This document shows positions 1-7,349 of a DNA stretch of 10,823 bases, piece by piece. Where the stretch lies: contig JAQSXQ010000106.1 of NCBI GenBank assembly GCA_029256565.1, positions 1 to 10,823 on the forward strand, given 5' to 3'. Source of the DNA: Mycobacterium sp. GTDB taxonomy: Bacteria > Actinomycetota > Actinomycetes > Mycobacteriales > Mycobacteriaceae. How positions within the stretch are numbered: the stretch's first letter is position 1; the number at the start of each line of letters is the position of its first letter. Made by a program: the position numbers and the translations under genes. The notes beneath the pieces were generated by a model. That model was not told the origin of the DNA, searched no databases, and saw nothing but the letters and a program-made list of their open reading frames with translations.

Positions 1-843
1 GTCGCGGGCGACCACTTCGGCAAGGCCGGCGCCAACGACCGGATCTGGAACGCTGCGCAGAAGTTGGCGCTGCACTCCCCCGAGGTATTCGCCGACTACT
101 ACGCCGCCGATGCGCTGGCGCTCGTCTGCGAAGCGTGGCTCGGCCCGCGCTACCAGGTGACCTCGCAGGTCAACGTCGTGAATCCCGATGGCGGAGCGCA
201 GGTTCCGCACCGCGACTACCACCTCGGCTTCGTCGACCCGGATCAGCTGAGTGCCTACCCCGCCCACGTACACGCCATGTCGCCGGCACTGACCCTGCAG
301 GGCGCCGTCGCCCACTGCGACATGCCACTCGAGAGCGGCCCGACGATGCTGCTGCCGCACTCACAGCGGTTCACCGCAGGCTACGTCGCGTTCTACCGCC
401 AGGAGTTCATCGACTACTTCGCCGACCACCACGTCCAGCTGCCGCTACGCAAGGGCGACGCGGTCTTCTTCAACCCCGCGCTGATGCACGGTGCCGGTGC
501 CAACACCTCGGCCGACATCCGCCGCATGGCGAACCTGTTGCAGATTTCGTCGCCGTTCGGGCGGGCGATGGAGGCGATGGACCGCACCGCGATGGTCCGG
601 GCCATCTACCCGTCGCTCCTCGCCATGAAGGCCGCGGGCCGCTCGGACCGCGACGTCCGCAACGCGGTCAACGCGACCGCCGAGGGCTACGCGTTTCCCA
701 CCAACCTCGACCGGGACCAGCCGATCGGCAGTCTCGCCCCACCCAGCCAGGTGGACACCGTGCTGGCCGCTCTGGCCTCTCGCCTCACCCCGGAAGCACT
801 CGACGACACCCTCGCAGCTCAACTCGAACGGAGACTTGCATGA
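1..843 (+). CDS. Phytanoyl-CoA dioxygenase (PhyH) family Fe(II)/2-oxoglutarate oxygenase, 5'-truncated by window edge
   Basis: The frame is open from base 1 to the TGA at 841-843 (280 codons visible), so the true start lies outside the window; an internal start at 64 would cut into the fold. The family hydroxylates or oxidatively dealkylates small molecules in the cytoplasm using Fe(II), O2 and 2-oxoglutarate. An HxD iron motif (HRD, codons 70-72 from base 1) and a distal His (codon 163, in LMHGAG) followed by Arg at codon 174-175 form the 2-His-1-carboxylate and 2-oxoglutarate-binding set. The segment HRDYHLGF and the small-residue stretch after the distal His fit PhyH proteins. Its stop overlaps the next start (ATGA), which points to translational coupling with the dehydrogenase and a role in the same pathway, perhaps hydroxylating or demethylating a sugar or cyclitol. 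Family assignment is firm; the substrate is unknown. Confidence 0.87.
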   Translation, partial: VAGDHFGKAGANDRIWNAAQKLALHSPEVFADYYAADALALVCEAWLGPRYQVTSQVNVVNPDGGAQVPHRDYHLGFVDPDQLSAYPAHVHAMSPALTLQGAVAHCDMPLESGPTMLLPHSQRFTAGYVAFYRQEFIDYFADHHVQLPLRKGDAVFFNPALMHGAGANTSADIRRMANLLQISSPFGRAMEAMDRTAMVRAIYPSLLAMKAAGRSDRDVRNAVNATAEGYAFPTNLDRDQPIGSLAPPSQVDTVLAALASRLTPEALDDTLAAQLERRLA

Positions 844-1847
844 CCACCCTCGGAGTGATCGGACTGGGTCGCATCGGCGCCTTCCACACCGAAACCCTCG
901 GCAACTTGGCGGGTCTCGACGGGCTGGTGATCACGGACGAGCGCACCGATGTCGCCGAGGCCGTCGCCGCCAAGCACGGCGCGAAGTTCGTCGCAACGGT
1001 CGACGAACTGCTGTCCTCCGGCGTCGACGGCGTCGTCGTCGCGGCCGCGACACCCGCCCACGCCGAGCTGACCCTGGCCGCCGTCGAACGGGGCATCCCG
1101 ACGTTCTGCGAGAAGCCGATTGCCTCAACGGCCGTCGAAAGTGCCCGCGTCGCCGAGGCCATCCTGGCCTCCGGCGTGCCGGTGCAGGTCGGCTACCAAC
1201 GCCGGTACGACGCCGCGTTCGCCGCCGCCAAGCGCGCCGTCGACGACGGATCGCTTGGCGTCCTGCACACGGTGCGCAGCACGACGATGGACCCCGCGCC
1301 CCCGCCGCTGGAGTACATCAAGGGCTCGGGCGGGATCTTCCGCGACTGCGCGGTCCACGACTTCGACGTGATCAACTGGATCACCGGGCAGCGCGCCGTC
1401 GAGGTGTACGCCACCGGCACGGTGCAGGGCGATCCGCTGTTCGCCGAATACGGCGACGTCGACACCGCTGCGGTGATCGTCAAGTTCGACGGGGGTGCGC
1501 TCGGCGTCGTGTCCAACGCCCGCTACAACGCCCGCGGATACGACTGCCGCCTCGAAGTCCACGGCTTCGACGACAGCGTTGCCGCCGGCTGGGATCAGGG
1601 CGTTCCGCTGCGAAACACCGATCCCGACAACGACTTTCCGCAGGGCCCGGCCCACCATTTCTTCATGGACCGCTTCACCGAGGCGTTCCGCACCGAGCTG
1701 GCGGCGTTCGTCGAGGTGACCAAGGGCGGCCCGGTCCTCGGCGCGACGGTGGCCGACGCGGTCGAGGTGGCATGGCTGGCCGAGGCCGCCACCGAGTCCC
1801 TCAAGCGGGGAACGCCCGTCACGCTGGACGAGGTGCGGAACTCGTGA
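840..1847 (+). CDS. Gfo/Idh/MocA family NAD(P)-dependent oxidoreductase, inositol 2-dehydrogenase-like
   Basis: This 335-residue protein has the usual length for the family. The ATG at 840 overlaps the preceding TGA and has GGAG about 6 bases upstream; the same frame is open further upstream only as an Arg-rich shadow. The N-terminal Rossmann domain (about 1-120) opens with GxGxxG (residues 8-13, GLGRIG). The EKP motif supplies Lys92, and Asp169 and His173 lie in a GGIFRDCAVHDFD context, which matches the Lys-Asp-His catalytic set of inositol dehydrogenase IolG. The expected reaction is oxidation of a secondary hydroxyl of a cyclitol or sugar to a ketone in the cytosol. The stop overlaps the GTG of the next gene (GTGA). 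The IolG-like reading is supported by the isomerase that follows, but many Gfo/Idh proteins act on other sugars, so the exact substrate is open. Confidence 0.9.
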   Translation: MTTLGVIGLGRIGAFHTETLGNLAGLDGLVITDERTDVAEAVAAKHGAKFVATVDELLSSGVDGVVVAAATPAHAELTLAAVERGIPTFCEKPIASTAVESARVAEAILASGVPVQVGYQRRYDAAFAAAKRAVDDGSLGVLHTVRSTTMDPAPPPLEYIKGSGGIFRDCAVHDFDVINWITGQRAVEVYATGTVQGDPLFAEYGDVDTAAVIVKFDGGALGVVSNARYNARGYDCRLEVHGFDDSVAAGWDQGVPLRNTDPDNDFPQGPAHHFFMDRFTEAFRTELAAFVEVTKGGPVLGATVADAVEVAWLAEAATESLKRGTPVTLDEVRNS

Positions 1848-3634
1848 CCGGAATCAAGATCGCCGGGGCGCCAATTTCCTGGGGCGTGTGCGAGGTACCG
1901 GGCTGGGGCCATCAGCTGGACCGCGAGCGGGTCCTAACCGAGATGCGCGACGCGGGACTGACGGCGACCGAGCTGGGGCCGGACGGCTTCCTGCCGTCGG
2001 ACACCGAAGCCCTCACGTCAGTGCTGGCGGGCCACGACCTGGCCTGCGTCGGCGGGTTCGTCCCCGTCGTGCTGCACGACGCCGCCCACGATCCGGCGGA
2101 CGACCTCGCCGCACCCCTGGCCGCCTTGCGGGCGGCAGGCGCCGGTGTGGTCGTGCTGGCCGCCACGACGGGGTTGGACGGGTACGACGTGCGTCCCGTA
2201 CTCGACGATGCTCAGTGGGCGACGCTGCTGGCGAACCTCGACCGGCTCGCGGCCATCGTCGCGGGCGAAGGTCTGCTCGCGGTGCTGCACCCGCACGTGG
2301 GCACGATGGTCGAGACGCGAGCCGACGTCGACCGCGTGCTGGAGGGTTCGGCGATCCCGCTGTGCCTCGACACCGGGCACCTGATGATCGGCGGAACAGA
2401 CCCGCTCGAGTTGGCGAAGGCCGTACCTCACCGCGTTGCGCACACCCACCTCAAGGACGTCGACGCAGCGCTGGCGAGCCGCGTGCAATCGGGTGAGCTG
2501 ACCTACACCGAGGCCGTGAAGGCGGGCATGTACACCCCGCTCGGCACTGGCGACGTCGACATCGCGGGAATCGTCTCGGTGTTGCGCGACAACGGATTCG
2601 ACGGCTGGTTCGTGCTGGAACAGGACACCATCCTCGACGGCGAGCCAGAGCTCCACATCGGGATTCTGGGCGCATCGCGCATCGCCGAGTCGGCAATCGT
2701 CGGTCCTGCCGCCGAGTTGGGGCACCGACTGGTCGCGGTCGCCGCGCGTGACCGCTCGCGGGCCGAGGTCTTCGCCGAGAAGTACGGCGTCGAGCGGGTC
2801 GTCGGGAGCTATCAGGACGTGATCGACGACCCGCACGTCGACGTCGTCTACAACCCGCTGGCCAACGGGTTGCACGCACCGTGGAACCTGGCGGCGATCG
2901 CGGCCGGGAAGCCGGTACTGAGCGAGAAGCCCTTCGCCCGCAACGCGTTCGAGGCCGCCGAGGTGGTCGAGGCCGCCGAGGCAGCCGGTGTCACCGTGTT
3001 GGAGGGCTTCCACTACTACTTCCACCCGCTCACGCAACGGGCATTCGACCTCGCCGCCAACGGGACCCTCGGTGAGGTGACCCGGGTCGAGGTGCACATG
3101 GCCATGCCAGCGCCGCCCGAGTCCGATCCGCGCTGGTTCTACGACCTCGCGGGCGGTGCGCTGATGGACCTCGGTTGCTACGGGTTGCACGTGATGCGGT
3201 CGCTCGGCCGACTGTCGGTGCCGGGCATCGAGGGAGCGCCCGCCGTGGTGCGATCGCAGGCCGAGACGCGGACGGCGGACGTCGACTCGCGGTGCGACGT
3301 CGAAGTCGAGTTTCCTGGCGGCGCGACCGGTCTGTCGACCAATTCGATGCTGGCCGAGGCTTATTCGTTCAGTTACCGCATCATCGGAACGGCCGGTGAC
3401 ATGCACGTGCACGACTTCATCCGGCCCCACGTCGACGACCGGCTGACTCTGCGCACCGCCTCCGGGACGACCGTGGAGCGTCTCGGCGCACGGCCGACGT
3501 ACGCCTACCAGCTCGAGGCGTTCGCCGCGCACGTGGAGGCCGGCACCGCGCTTCCCCTCGCTGCCGATGACGCGGTGGCGAACATGGCGCTGGTCGACGC
3601 GGCCTACCGGGCGGCGGGGCTGCCTCCGCGCTGA
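1844..3634 (+). CDS. Fusion protein: IolE-like sugar isomerase/epimerase TIM barrel joined to a Gfo/Idh/MocA oxidoreductase
   Basis: The GTG at 1844 overlaps the previous stop and gives a 596-residue protein with two enzyme domains. Residues 1 to about 268 are a xylose-isomerase-like barrel resembling IolE (inosose dehydratase) or hexulose-6-phosphate epimerases: APISWGV near the start, HPHVGTMVE, LDTGH (Asp176, His179), HTHLKD (200-205) and VLEQD (Glu259) carry the likely metal and substrate residues. Residues from about 270 are a Gfo/Idh protein: GILGASRIAE Rossmann start (273-282), EKP (Lys362), GFHYYFHP, and GGALMDLGCYGLH with Asp442 and His449. Free-standing IolE proteins run some 25-30 residues past the EQD strand in a closing helix, and free Gfo/Idh proteins begin with their own Met just before GILG; here both are missing, so the junction (about 2636-2662) looks like a small in-frame deletion. 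No start codon with a ribosome site sits at the second domain. Both domains otherwise look intact. Whether the barrel folds without its last helix cannot be seen. Confidence 0.88.
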   Translation: MTGIKIAGAPISWGVCEVPGWGHQLDRERVLTEMRDAGLTATELGPDGFLPSDTEALTSVLAGHDLACVGGFVPVVLHDAAHDPADDLAAPLAALRAAGAGVVVLAATTGLDGYDVRPVLDDAQWATLLANLDRLAAIVAGEGLLAVLHPHVGTMVETRADVDRVLEGSAIPLCLDTGHLMIGGTDPLELAKAVPHRVAHTHLKDVDAALASRVQSGELTYTEAVKAGMYTPLGTGDVDIAGIVSVLRDNGFDGWFVLEQDTILDGEPELHIGILGASRIAESAIVGPAAELGHRLVAVAARDRSRAEVFAEKYGVERVVGSYQDVIDDPHVDVVYNPLANGLHAPWNLAAIAAGKPVLSEKPFARNAFEAAEVVEAAEAAGVTVLEGFHYYFHPLTQRAFDLAANGTLGEVTRVEVHMAMPAPPESDPRWFYDLAGGALMDLGCYGLHVMRSLGRLSVPGIEGAPAVVRSQAETRTADVDSRCDVEVEFPGGATGLSTNSMLAEAYSFSYRIIGTAGDMHVHDFIRPHVDDRLTLRTASGTTVERLGARPTYAYQLEAFAAHVEAGTALPLAADDAVANMALVDAAYRAAGLPPR

Positions 3635-3644
3635 CGCAGGCCGC

Positions 3645-4112
3645 CTACGCGAACCGCTCGGCGAGCGCCGTCAGGGTCGACTCGATGCCCTCGGCGTTCT
3701 TCTTGTGGAAGCCGGTCAGCTCGATGAAGAACGGTGCCTTCGCGGTCGAGTAGTCGAAGGTCTCGGTGACCTTCGTGGTGCCAGGGCTGACCTCGGTCAG
3801 TTCCCAGCGCCATCGATGGCCGAGCGGGTGCTGCCACTCGACGAGGCGATTCTCCTCGACTGCCGTCGCCCTCGACTTGATCTTGTAGGGCACCCCGTAC
3901 TGCGTCATGCCCACCGTGAACGCGTCACCCTGGTGCAGCCGGTGCGGGCCCTTCACGTCGACGTCCCGCACGGTGCCCGACCCGTCGATCTCGGGGTGCC
4001 GGTGCGGGTCGACGATCAGTGCGAACACGTCGGCGACGGGCGCGGCGACCTGCACGCTCCGGCTCACGGTGCGCGGGCCTGCGTCTTCTGTCTTCGGGGT
4101 GCTCGAGGTCAT
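3645..4112 (-). CDS. SRPBCC superfamily protein (polyketide cyclase/dehydrase-like)
   Basis: This 155-residue protein starts at ATG 4112, preceded by GGGGGA. A TTG 33 bases upstream is in frame but has no comparable ribosome site and lies in the loop of a hairpin. The sequence fits the START/Bet v 1-like helix-grip fold: an N-terminal strand (VSRSVQVAAPVADVFAL), a proline- and His-containing turn (DPHRHPEID), a central sheet with VEWQHPLGHRWRWEL, and a long C-terminal helix (KNAEGIESTLTALAERF). Such proteins bind lipids or other hydrophobic ligands, or act as small cyclases or hydrolases; no catalytic residue can be named. It lies last on the minus strand after the sugar ABC genes, separated from them by a strong hairpin, and ends 10 bp from the converging fusion gene. 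A role in the sugar pathway is not evident; it may simply be a neighbour. Confidence 0.82.
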   Translation of the reverse strand: MTSSTPKTEDAGPRTVSRSVQVAAPVADVFALIVDPHRHPEIDGSGTVRDVDVKGPHRLHQGDAFTVGMTQYGVPYKIKSRATAVEENRLVEWQHPLGHRWRWELTEVSPGTTKVTETFDYSTAKAPFFIELTGFHKKNAEGIESTLTALAERFA

Positions 4113-4131
4113 GTCCCCCACATACCCGTAG

Positions 4132-4159
4132 GCCCCGCCGACCAATCGGTCGGCGGGGC
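4132..4159 (-). terminator. Perfect 12-bp hairpin between the ABC operon and the SRPBCC gene
   Basis: GCCCCGCCGACC (4132-4143) and GGTCGGCGGGGC (4148-4159) are exact reverse complements with a 4-base loop (AATC). The hairpin starts 22 bases after the ATPase stop, so it is well placed as a minus-strand terminator, but no T-run follows. L-shaped terminators without U-tracts are commonly proposed in mycobacteria. It ends 19 bases before the SRPBCC start codon, so it could also act as an attenuator or mRNA-stabilising element in that gene's leader. Confidence 0.7.
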
Positions 4160-4181
4160 ATGGGGGTCAGGGGGGTGAGCG

Positions 4182-5000
4182 CTACTTGCGCCCCAGTTCG
4201 TGCGACAGCGCCTCCAACTCGTCGCCGCCCGCCATCTGCTGGGTCAGGTGCTCGAGGGTGATCTCGTCGTAGCTGCAATCGAGCTTCTGCTGGCCGCGAT
4301 TGAGTAGGACGAAGTGGTCACCGACCATGTGCGCGTGGTGCGGGTTGTGCGTGATGAACACGACGCCGAAGCCTGCCTCCTTGGCCGCGGTGATGTACTT
4401 CAGCACCACACCGGACTGCTTGACGCCCAAGGCGGCCGTCGGCTCGTCGAGGATCAGGACGCGGGCACCGAAGAACACGGCCCGGGAGATCGCGACGCAC
4501 TGCTTCTGCCCGCCCGACAGCGATCCGATCGGGACGTCGACGTCGGGCAGATCGATGCCCATCTTCGACAGCTCGGTCAGCGTGGTGGCCCGCATCGCGT
4601 TCGCGTCGAGGGAGAACGGGAACGACTTCTTGCGCAGCTCTTGGCCGAGGAAGAAGTTGCGCCACACCGGCATCAGGGGGACGACGGCCAGGTTCTGGTA
4701 CACCGTGGCGATGCCCTTGCTCAGCGCGTCGGCCGGCGAGTTGAACGTCGTCGGCTCGCCGTCGACGAGCAGTTCACCGTCGGTCTGCTGATGCAGGCCC
4801 GAGATGATCTTGATGAGCGTGGACTTCCCGGCGCCGTTGTCGCCGAGGATTCCGGTGACCTCGCCGGCGTGGACGCGCAGACAGATGTCCTTGAGGGCGG
4901 TGATGTTGCCGTAGGACTTGCCGACGTTCTTGAGTTCGACGAGCGGCACCTTGCCGCCGGACGGGGCCTCGCTCGGCTGGGTTTCGACCGTTGCAGTCAT
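4182..5000 (-). CDS. Sugar ABC transporter ATP-binding protein, single nucleotide-binding domain (CUT2/FrcA-like)
   Basis: The protein has 272 residues from the ATG at 5000, which has an excellent GAGGTGA ribosome site just upstream; longer in-frame starts would run into the permease gene. It powers sugar import on the cytoplasmic face of the membrane. Visible ATPase motifs are Walker A GDNGAGKST (53-61), Q-loop Gln102 (VYQN), signature LSGGQ (161-165), Walker B LILDE (182-186) and switch His218 (ITHN). Many CUT2 sugar ATPases, such as RbsA, are about 500 residues with two fused ATPase domains. This one has a single complete domain, as in the fructose ATPase FrcA, so it presumably works as a homodimer. 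Only 4 bases separate it from the permease stop (TGA CCCG ATG), so the two are surely co-translated. Transporter type is firm; the sugar is not determined. Confidence 0.94.
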   Translation of the reverse strand: MTATVETQPSEAPSGGKVPLVELKNVGKSYGNITALKDICLRVHAGEVTGILGDNGAGKSTLIKIISGLHQQTDGELLVDGEPTTFNSPADALSKGIATVYQNLAVVPLMPVWRNFFLGQELRKKSFPFSLDANAMRATTLTELSKMGIDLPDVDVPIGSLSGGQKQCVAISRAVFFGARVLILDEPTAALGVKQSGVVLKYITAAKEAGFGVVFITHNPHHAHMVGDHFVLLNRGQQKLDCSYDEITLEHLTQQMAGGDELEALSHELGRK

Positions 5001-5004
5001 CGGG

Positions 5005-6063
5005 TCACCTCTTCGCTGCGTAGTTGCGGAAGGCATTGTTGGCGATCACCGCGAAGAGCAGCATCGCGCCCAGGAAGAACTTGAACCAGTCGGGATCCCA
5101 GCCCGCGTAGACGATTCCCTGGTTGGTCATGCCGAAGATGAACGCGCCGATGGCGGCGCCGATCGCCGTTCCGTAGCCGCCGGTGAGCAGGCAGCCGCCG
5201 ATCACCGCGGCGATGATGTAGAAGAACTCGTTGCCGATGCCCTGACCGGACTGCACGGTGTTGAAGTTGAACAACAGGTGCATGCCGACGAACCAGGCGC
5301 AGAAGCCGACGAACATGAACAGCCCGATCTTGACCTTCGTCACCGGGACGCCCACTGCGCGTGCGCTGTCGGCGTCTCCACCGACCGCGAAGATCCAGTT
5401 GCCGATCTTGGTCTTGAACAGCACCCACGTCGCCACCGCGGTGAAGAGCAGCCACCACAGCACGGTGATCTTGACCTGCACGCCGAAGACCGTGAACGCG
5501 TGGGCGAACACCCACTGGCCCGATGCCCAGCCCTGCATGTCGCTGACACTTTGCGTCGCCACCTGTCCGGCAACCAGTTTGGTCACCGCGAGGTTGATGC
5601 CGGCGAGCATGAAGAACGAGCTGAGCGTGATCAGGAAGCTGGGGATCTTGGTCTTCATCACCAGGTAGCCGTTGAGGAAGCCGACGCTCAGCGCCAGGAC
5701 GAGCGCCAGCGCCGCCCCCACCCACAGGTTGAGGTGCAGGTTGAACGCCAGCATCGACGCCGCCAGCGAGCTGAACGTCACCGCAACGCCCGCCGAGAGG
5801 TCGAATTCGCCGCCGATCATCAACAGCGCGACACCGCACGCCATGATCCCGATGGTGGAACTCGCGTAGAGCACGGTCGCCAGCGACGACGCCTCGCGGA
5901 ACGGTGCCGCGACGACCAAGAAGAAGACGAAGATGCCGATGGCACCGATGCCAGCGCCCATCTCGGGGCGGATCAGGAAGCGCTGCAGTCGATTGCGCTC
6001 CTTCACCCGTTCGTCGTGGACGACCTTGCGGTCTCCCATGTTCAGGTCTGCCTGAGTTGTCAT
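5005..6063 (-). CDS. Sugar ABC transporter permease (CUT2 family, RbsC/FrcB/XylH-like)
   Basis: This 352-residue integral membrane protein starts at ATG 6063 with GGAGAGG upstream. After a charged cytoplasmic N-terminus (about 1-35) come multiple hydrophobic segments, beginning with GAGIGAIGIFVFFLVVAA. Family features include LMIGGEFDLSAG (a branched-chain/ribose permease signature), FLNGYLV followed by IPSFLITL, and the cytoplasmic coupling loop GGDADSARAVGV at about 227-238, which contacts the ATPase. The C-terminus has an FGMTNQGIVYAGWDPDWFKFFLGAMLL-type membrane pair. It likely forms a homodimeric channel with two copies of the neighbouring ATPase. The 57-base gap before it (6064-6120) holds no gene and only weak inverted repeats such as CACCGGTG at 6101-6108. 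The gene order binding protein, permease, ATPase is typical of a single importer operon. The sugar remains unassigned. Confidence 0.94.
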   Translation of the reverse strand: MTTQADLNMGDRKVVHDERVKERNRLQRFLIRPEMGAGIGAIGIFVFFLVVAAPFREASSLATVLYASSTIGIMACGVALLMIGGEFDLSAGVAVTFSSLAASMLAFNLHLNLWVGAALALVLALSVGFLNGYLVMKTKIPSFLITLSSFFMLAGINLAVTKLVAGQVATQSVSDMQGWASGQWVFAHAFTVFGVQVKITVLWWLLFTAVATWVLFKTKIGNWIFAVGGDADSARAVGVPVTKVKIGLFMFVGFCAWFVGMHLLFNFNTVQSGQGIGNEFFYIIAAVIGGCLLTGGYGTAIGAAIGAFIFGMTNQGIVYAGWDPDWFKFFLGAMLLFAVIANNAFRNYAAKR

Positions 6064-6120
6064 GGCCTTGCCTCTCCGCCGGTTGTGGTCAGCGTCGTGT
6101 CACCGGTGCGCACGTTCCCG

Positions 6121-7107
6121 TCACCGTGTTCCGTTCTTGGCGTACTCGGCCACCGCATCGATGTTCGACTGATCGATGAACGCGGGCCCGGTCAGCGTGG
6201 GCTGGCCGCCGCCGATCACGTTGCCGTTGCTCAGATACAGCCACAGCGAATCGATGGCGAGGTAGCCCTGCAGGAATGGCTGCTGGTCGACGGCCCACTG
6301 CACGTCGCCTGCCTTGATCGCGTCGACCAGTGCGGCGTTGGTGTCGAAGGTGCCGACCTTCGCGTCGCTGCCGACGCCCTTGGCGGACTGCACCGCGGTC
6401 AGCGCGAATGGCGCACCGAGCGCCACGATGTAGTCGATGCCGGCGTCCTGCTGCAGCTTGGCGGTGATCGTGGATTCCACCGACGGCATGTCCTTGCCGT
6501 TGACGTTGAGGATCTCGGTGGCGGGGAACGTGGACTTCACGCCGGCGCACCGGGCTTCGAGGTCGACGTGCCCCTGTTCCTGGATGATGCACAGTGCCTT
6601 GGTGGCGCCTTCGCCGCGGAGTCGGTCACCGACACCTTGACCCGCGATGAAGCCGTCCTGGCCGAAGTACTCCTTGACGCCCATCCCCTTCCAGGCGTCC
6701 ATGCCTGCGTTGAAGGCCACGACCGGGATGCCCTTGGCCTCTGCCGCCTTCACGGCGGCCTGCATGGCGTCGGGCTTCGCCAGCGTCACGGCGATGCCCT
6801 TGACGTCGCTGTCGATGGCGCTCTGCACCAGGTTGGCCTGGTTGGGTGCCTCGGGGTCATTCGAGTAGCGCAGTTCGACGTTGTCCTTCTTCGCCGCGGT
6901 CTCGGCGCCCTTGCGGACGAGGTCCCAGAACGAGTCGCCGGGGACTTCGTGCGTGATCATCGCGATCGTCATGCGCGGCGTGTCGACGGTTCCGCCGCCT
7001 CCGCCCTCGCCGGACGACTCCGGTTTCCCACCGGTCGACGAACACGACACGATGCTCACCGCCAGTACGCCCGCTCCCACGATCGCCGCAAGCCGCTTGA
7101 ACGCCAT
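6121..7107 (-). CDS. Sugar ABC transporter substrate-binding lipoprotein (periplasmic binding protein type I, CUT2)
   Basis: This 328-residue protein starts at ATG 7107 with AAGGAG 7-8 bases upstream; a longer in-frame extension to 7176 lacks a ribosome site and would bury the signal peptide. Residues 1-21 form a lipoprotein signal (basic MAFKR, hydrophobic stretch, lipobox IVSC) with Cys22 as the lipidated residue, followed by a flexible Gly/Ser/Glu linker that includes five glycines. The mature part is a sugar-binding fold: MTIAMITHEVPGDSFWD, GIAVTLAKPDAMQAAVKAAEAKGIPVVAFNAG, and a late DTNAALVDAIKAGDVQWAVDQQPFLQGYLAID segment are typical of ribose/xylose/inositol-type binding proteins. It captures the sugar outside the membrane and hands it to the permease encoded next. 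The ligand cannot be read from sequence alone. It is the first gene of its operon, with a possible promoter upstream. Confidence 0.93.
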   Translation of the reverse strand: MAFKRLAAIVGAGVLAVSIVSCSSTGGKPESSGEGGGGGTVDTPRMTIAMITHEVPGDSFWDLVRKGAETAAKKDNVELRYSNDPEAPNQANLVQSAIDSDVKGIAVTLAKPDAMQAAVKAAEAKGIPVVAFNAGMDAWKGMGVKEYFGQDGFIAGQGVGDRLRGEGATKALCIIQEQGHVDLEARCAGVKSTFPATEILNVNGKDMPSVESTITAKLQQDAGIDYIVALGAPFALTAVQSAKGVGSDAKVGTFDTNAALVDAIKAGDVQWAVDQQPFLQGYLAIDSLWLYLSNGNVIGGGQPTLTGPAFIDQSNIDAVAEYAKNGTR

Positions 7108-7190
7108 TGTCTGTCTCCTTGTCTCGACACCCGCCGGGCCGCGTCGTCGATCCGGTGGGACCGTGCGCTGCGACACGCCTCACCGGTGAT

Positions 7191-7217
7191 GTAATACGGC
7201 TCACACCGGAAAGTCAA
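7191..7217 (-). promoter_or_regulatory. Possible sigma-70-type promoter for the ABC operon
   Basis: On the minus strand TTGACT (complement of 7212-7217) matches a -35 element well. TATTAC (complement of 7191-7196) lies 15 bases further on and matches 4 of 6 positions of a -10 element. The spacing is shorter than ideal. The position, about 85-110 bases before the binding-protein start, and the placement after the upstream terminator support it. The rest of 7108-7349 shows no gene. Confidence 0.4.
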
Positions 7218-7297
7218 GACTTTGTTAGGACATTCGGACTGCAGGTCAAATGCCGGGGCGGACCGACCAGGCTCGTTTCGGCCGGTCAGACGACGTG

Positions 7298-7330
7298 GGC
7301 GCCGCCGGGGAGGGATTCCCGGGCGGCGCC
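7298..7330 (-). terminator. Hairpin terminator after the MFS transporter gene
   Basis: GGCGCCGCC (7298-7306) and GGCGGCGCC (7322-7330) are exact reverse complements, and the inner GGGG/CCC can extend the stem around a small bulge. It lies 20 bases after the MFS stop on the minus strand and is not followed by a T-run. It would separate the MFS transcript from the ABC operon. Confidence 0.6.
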
Positions 7331-7349
7331 AGCGTGTCGACCCGCGAGT

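Noticed and set aside
836..1843. Upstream extension of the fusion gene frame
   Set aside because: This part is an Arg-rich shadow of the preceding dehydrogenase; homology begins right after the GTG at 1844.
2612..2660. Separate internal start for the second oxidoreductase domain (GTG at 2612)
   Set aside because: No Shine-Dalgarno-like sequence precedes it, and it lies inside the conserved VLEQD strand of the barrel.
2018..3532. 504-codon minus-strand open frame
   Set aside because: It is antisense to the fusion gene with no recognisable motif; opposite-strand openness follows from the GC-rich third positions.
4110..4145. TTG start extending the SRPBCC protein by 11 residues
   Set aside because: It falls at the loop of the hairpin and lacks a ribosome site; the ATG at 4112 has GGGGGA at a good distance.
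4918..7194. 758-codon plus-strand open frame
   Set aside because: It lies opposite the ABC permease and binding-protein genes, is rich in His, Asp, Glu and Arg with no domain signature, and is the usual high-GC antisense shadow.
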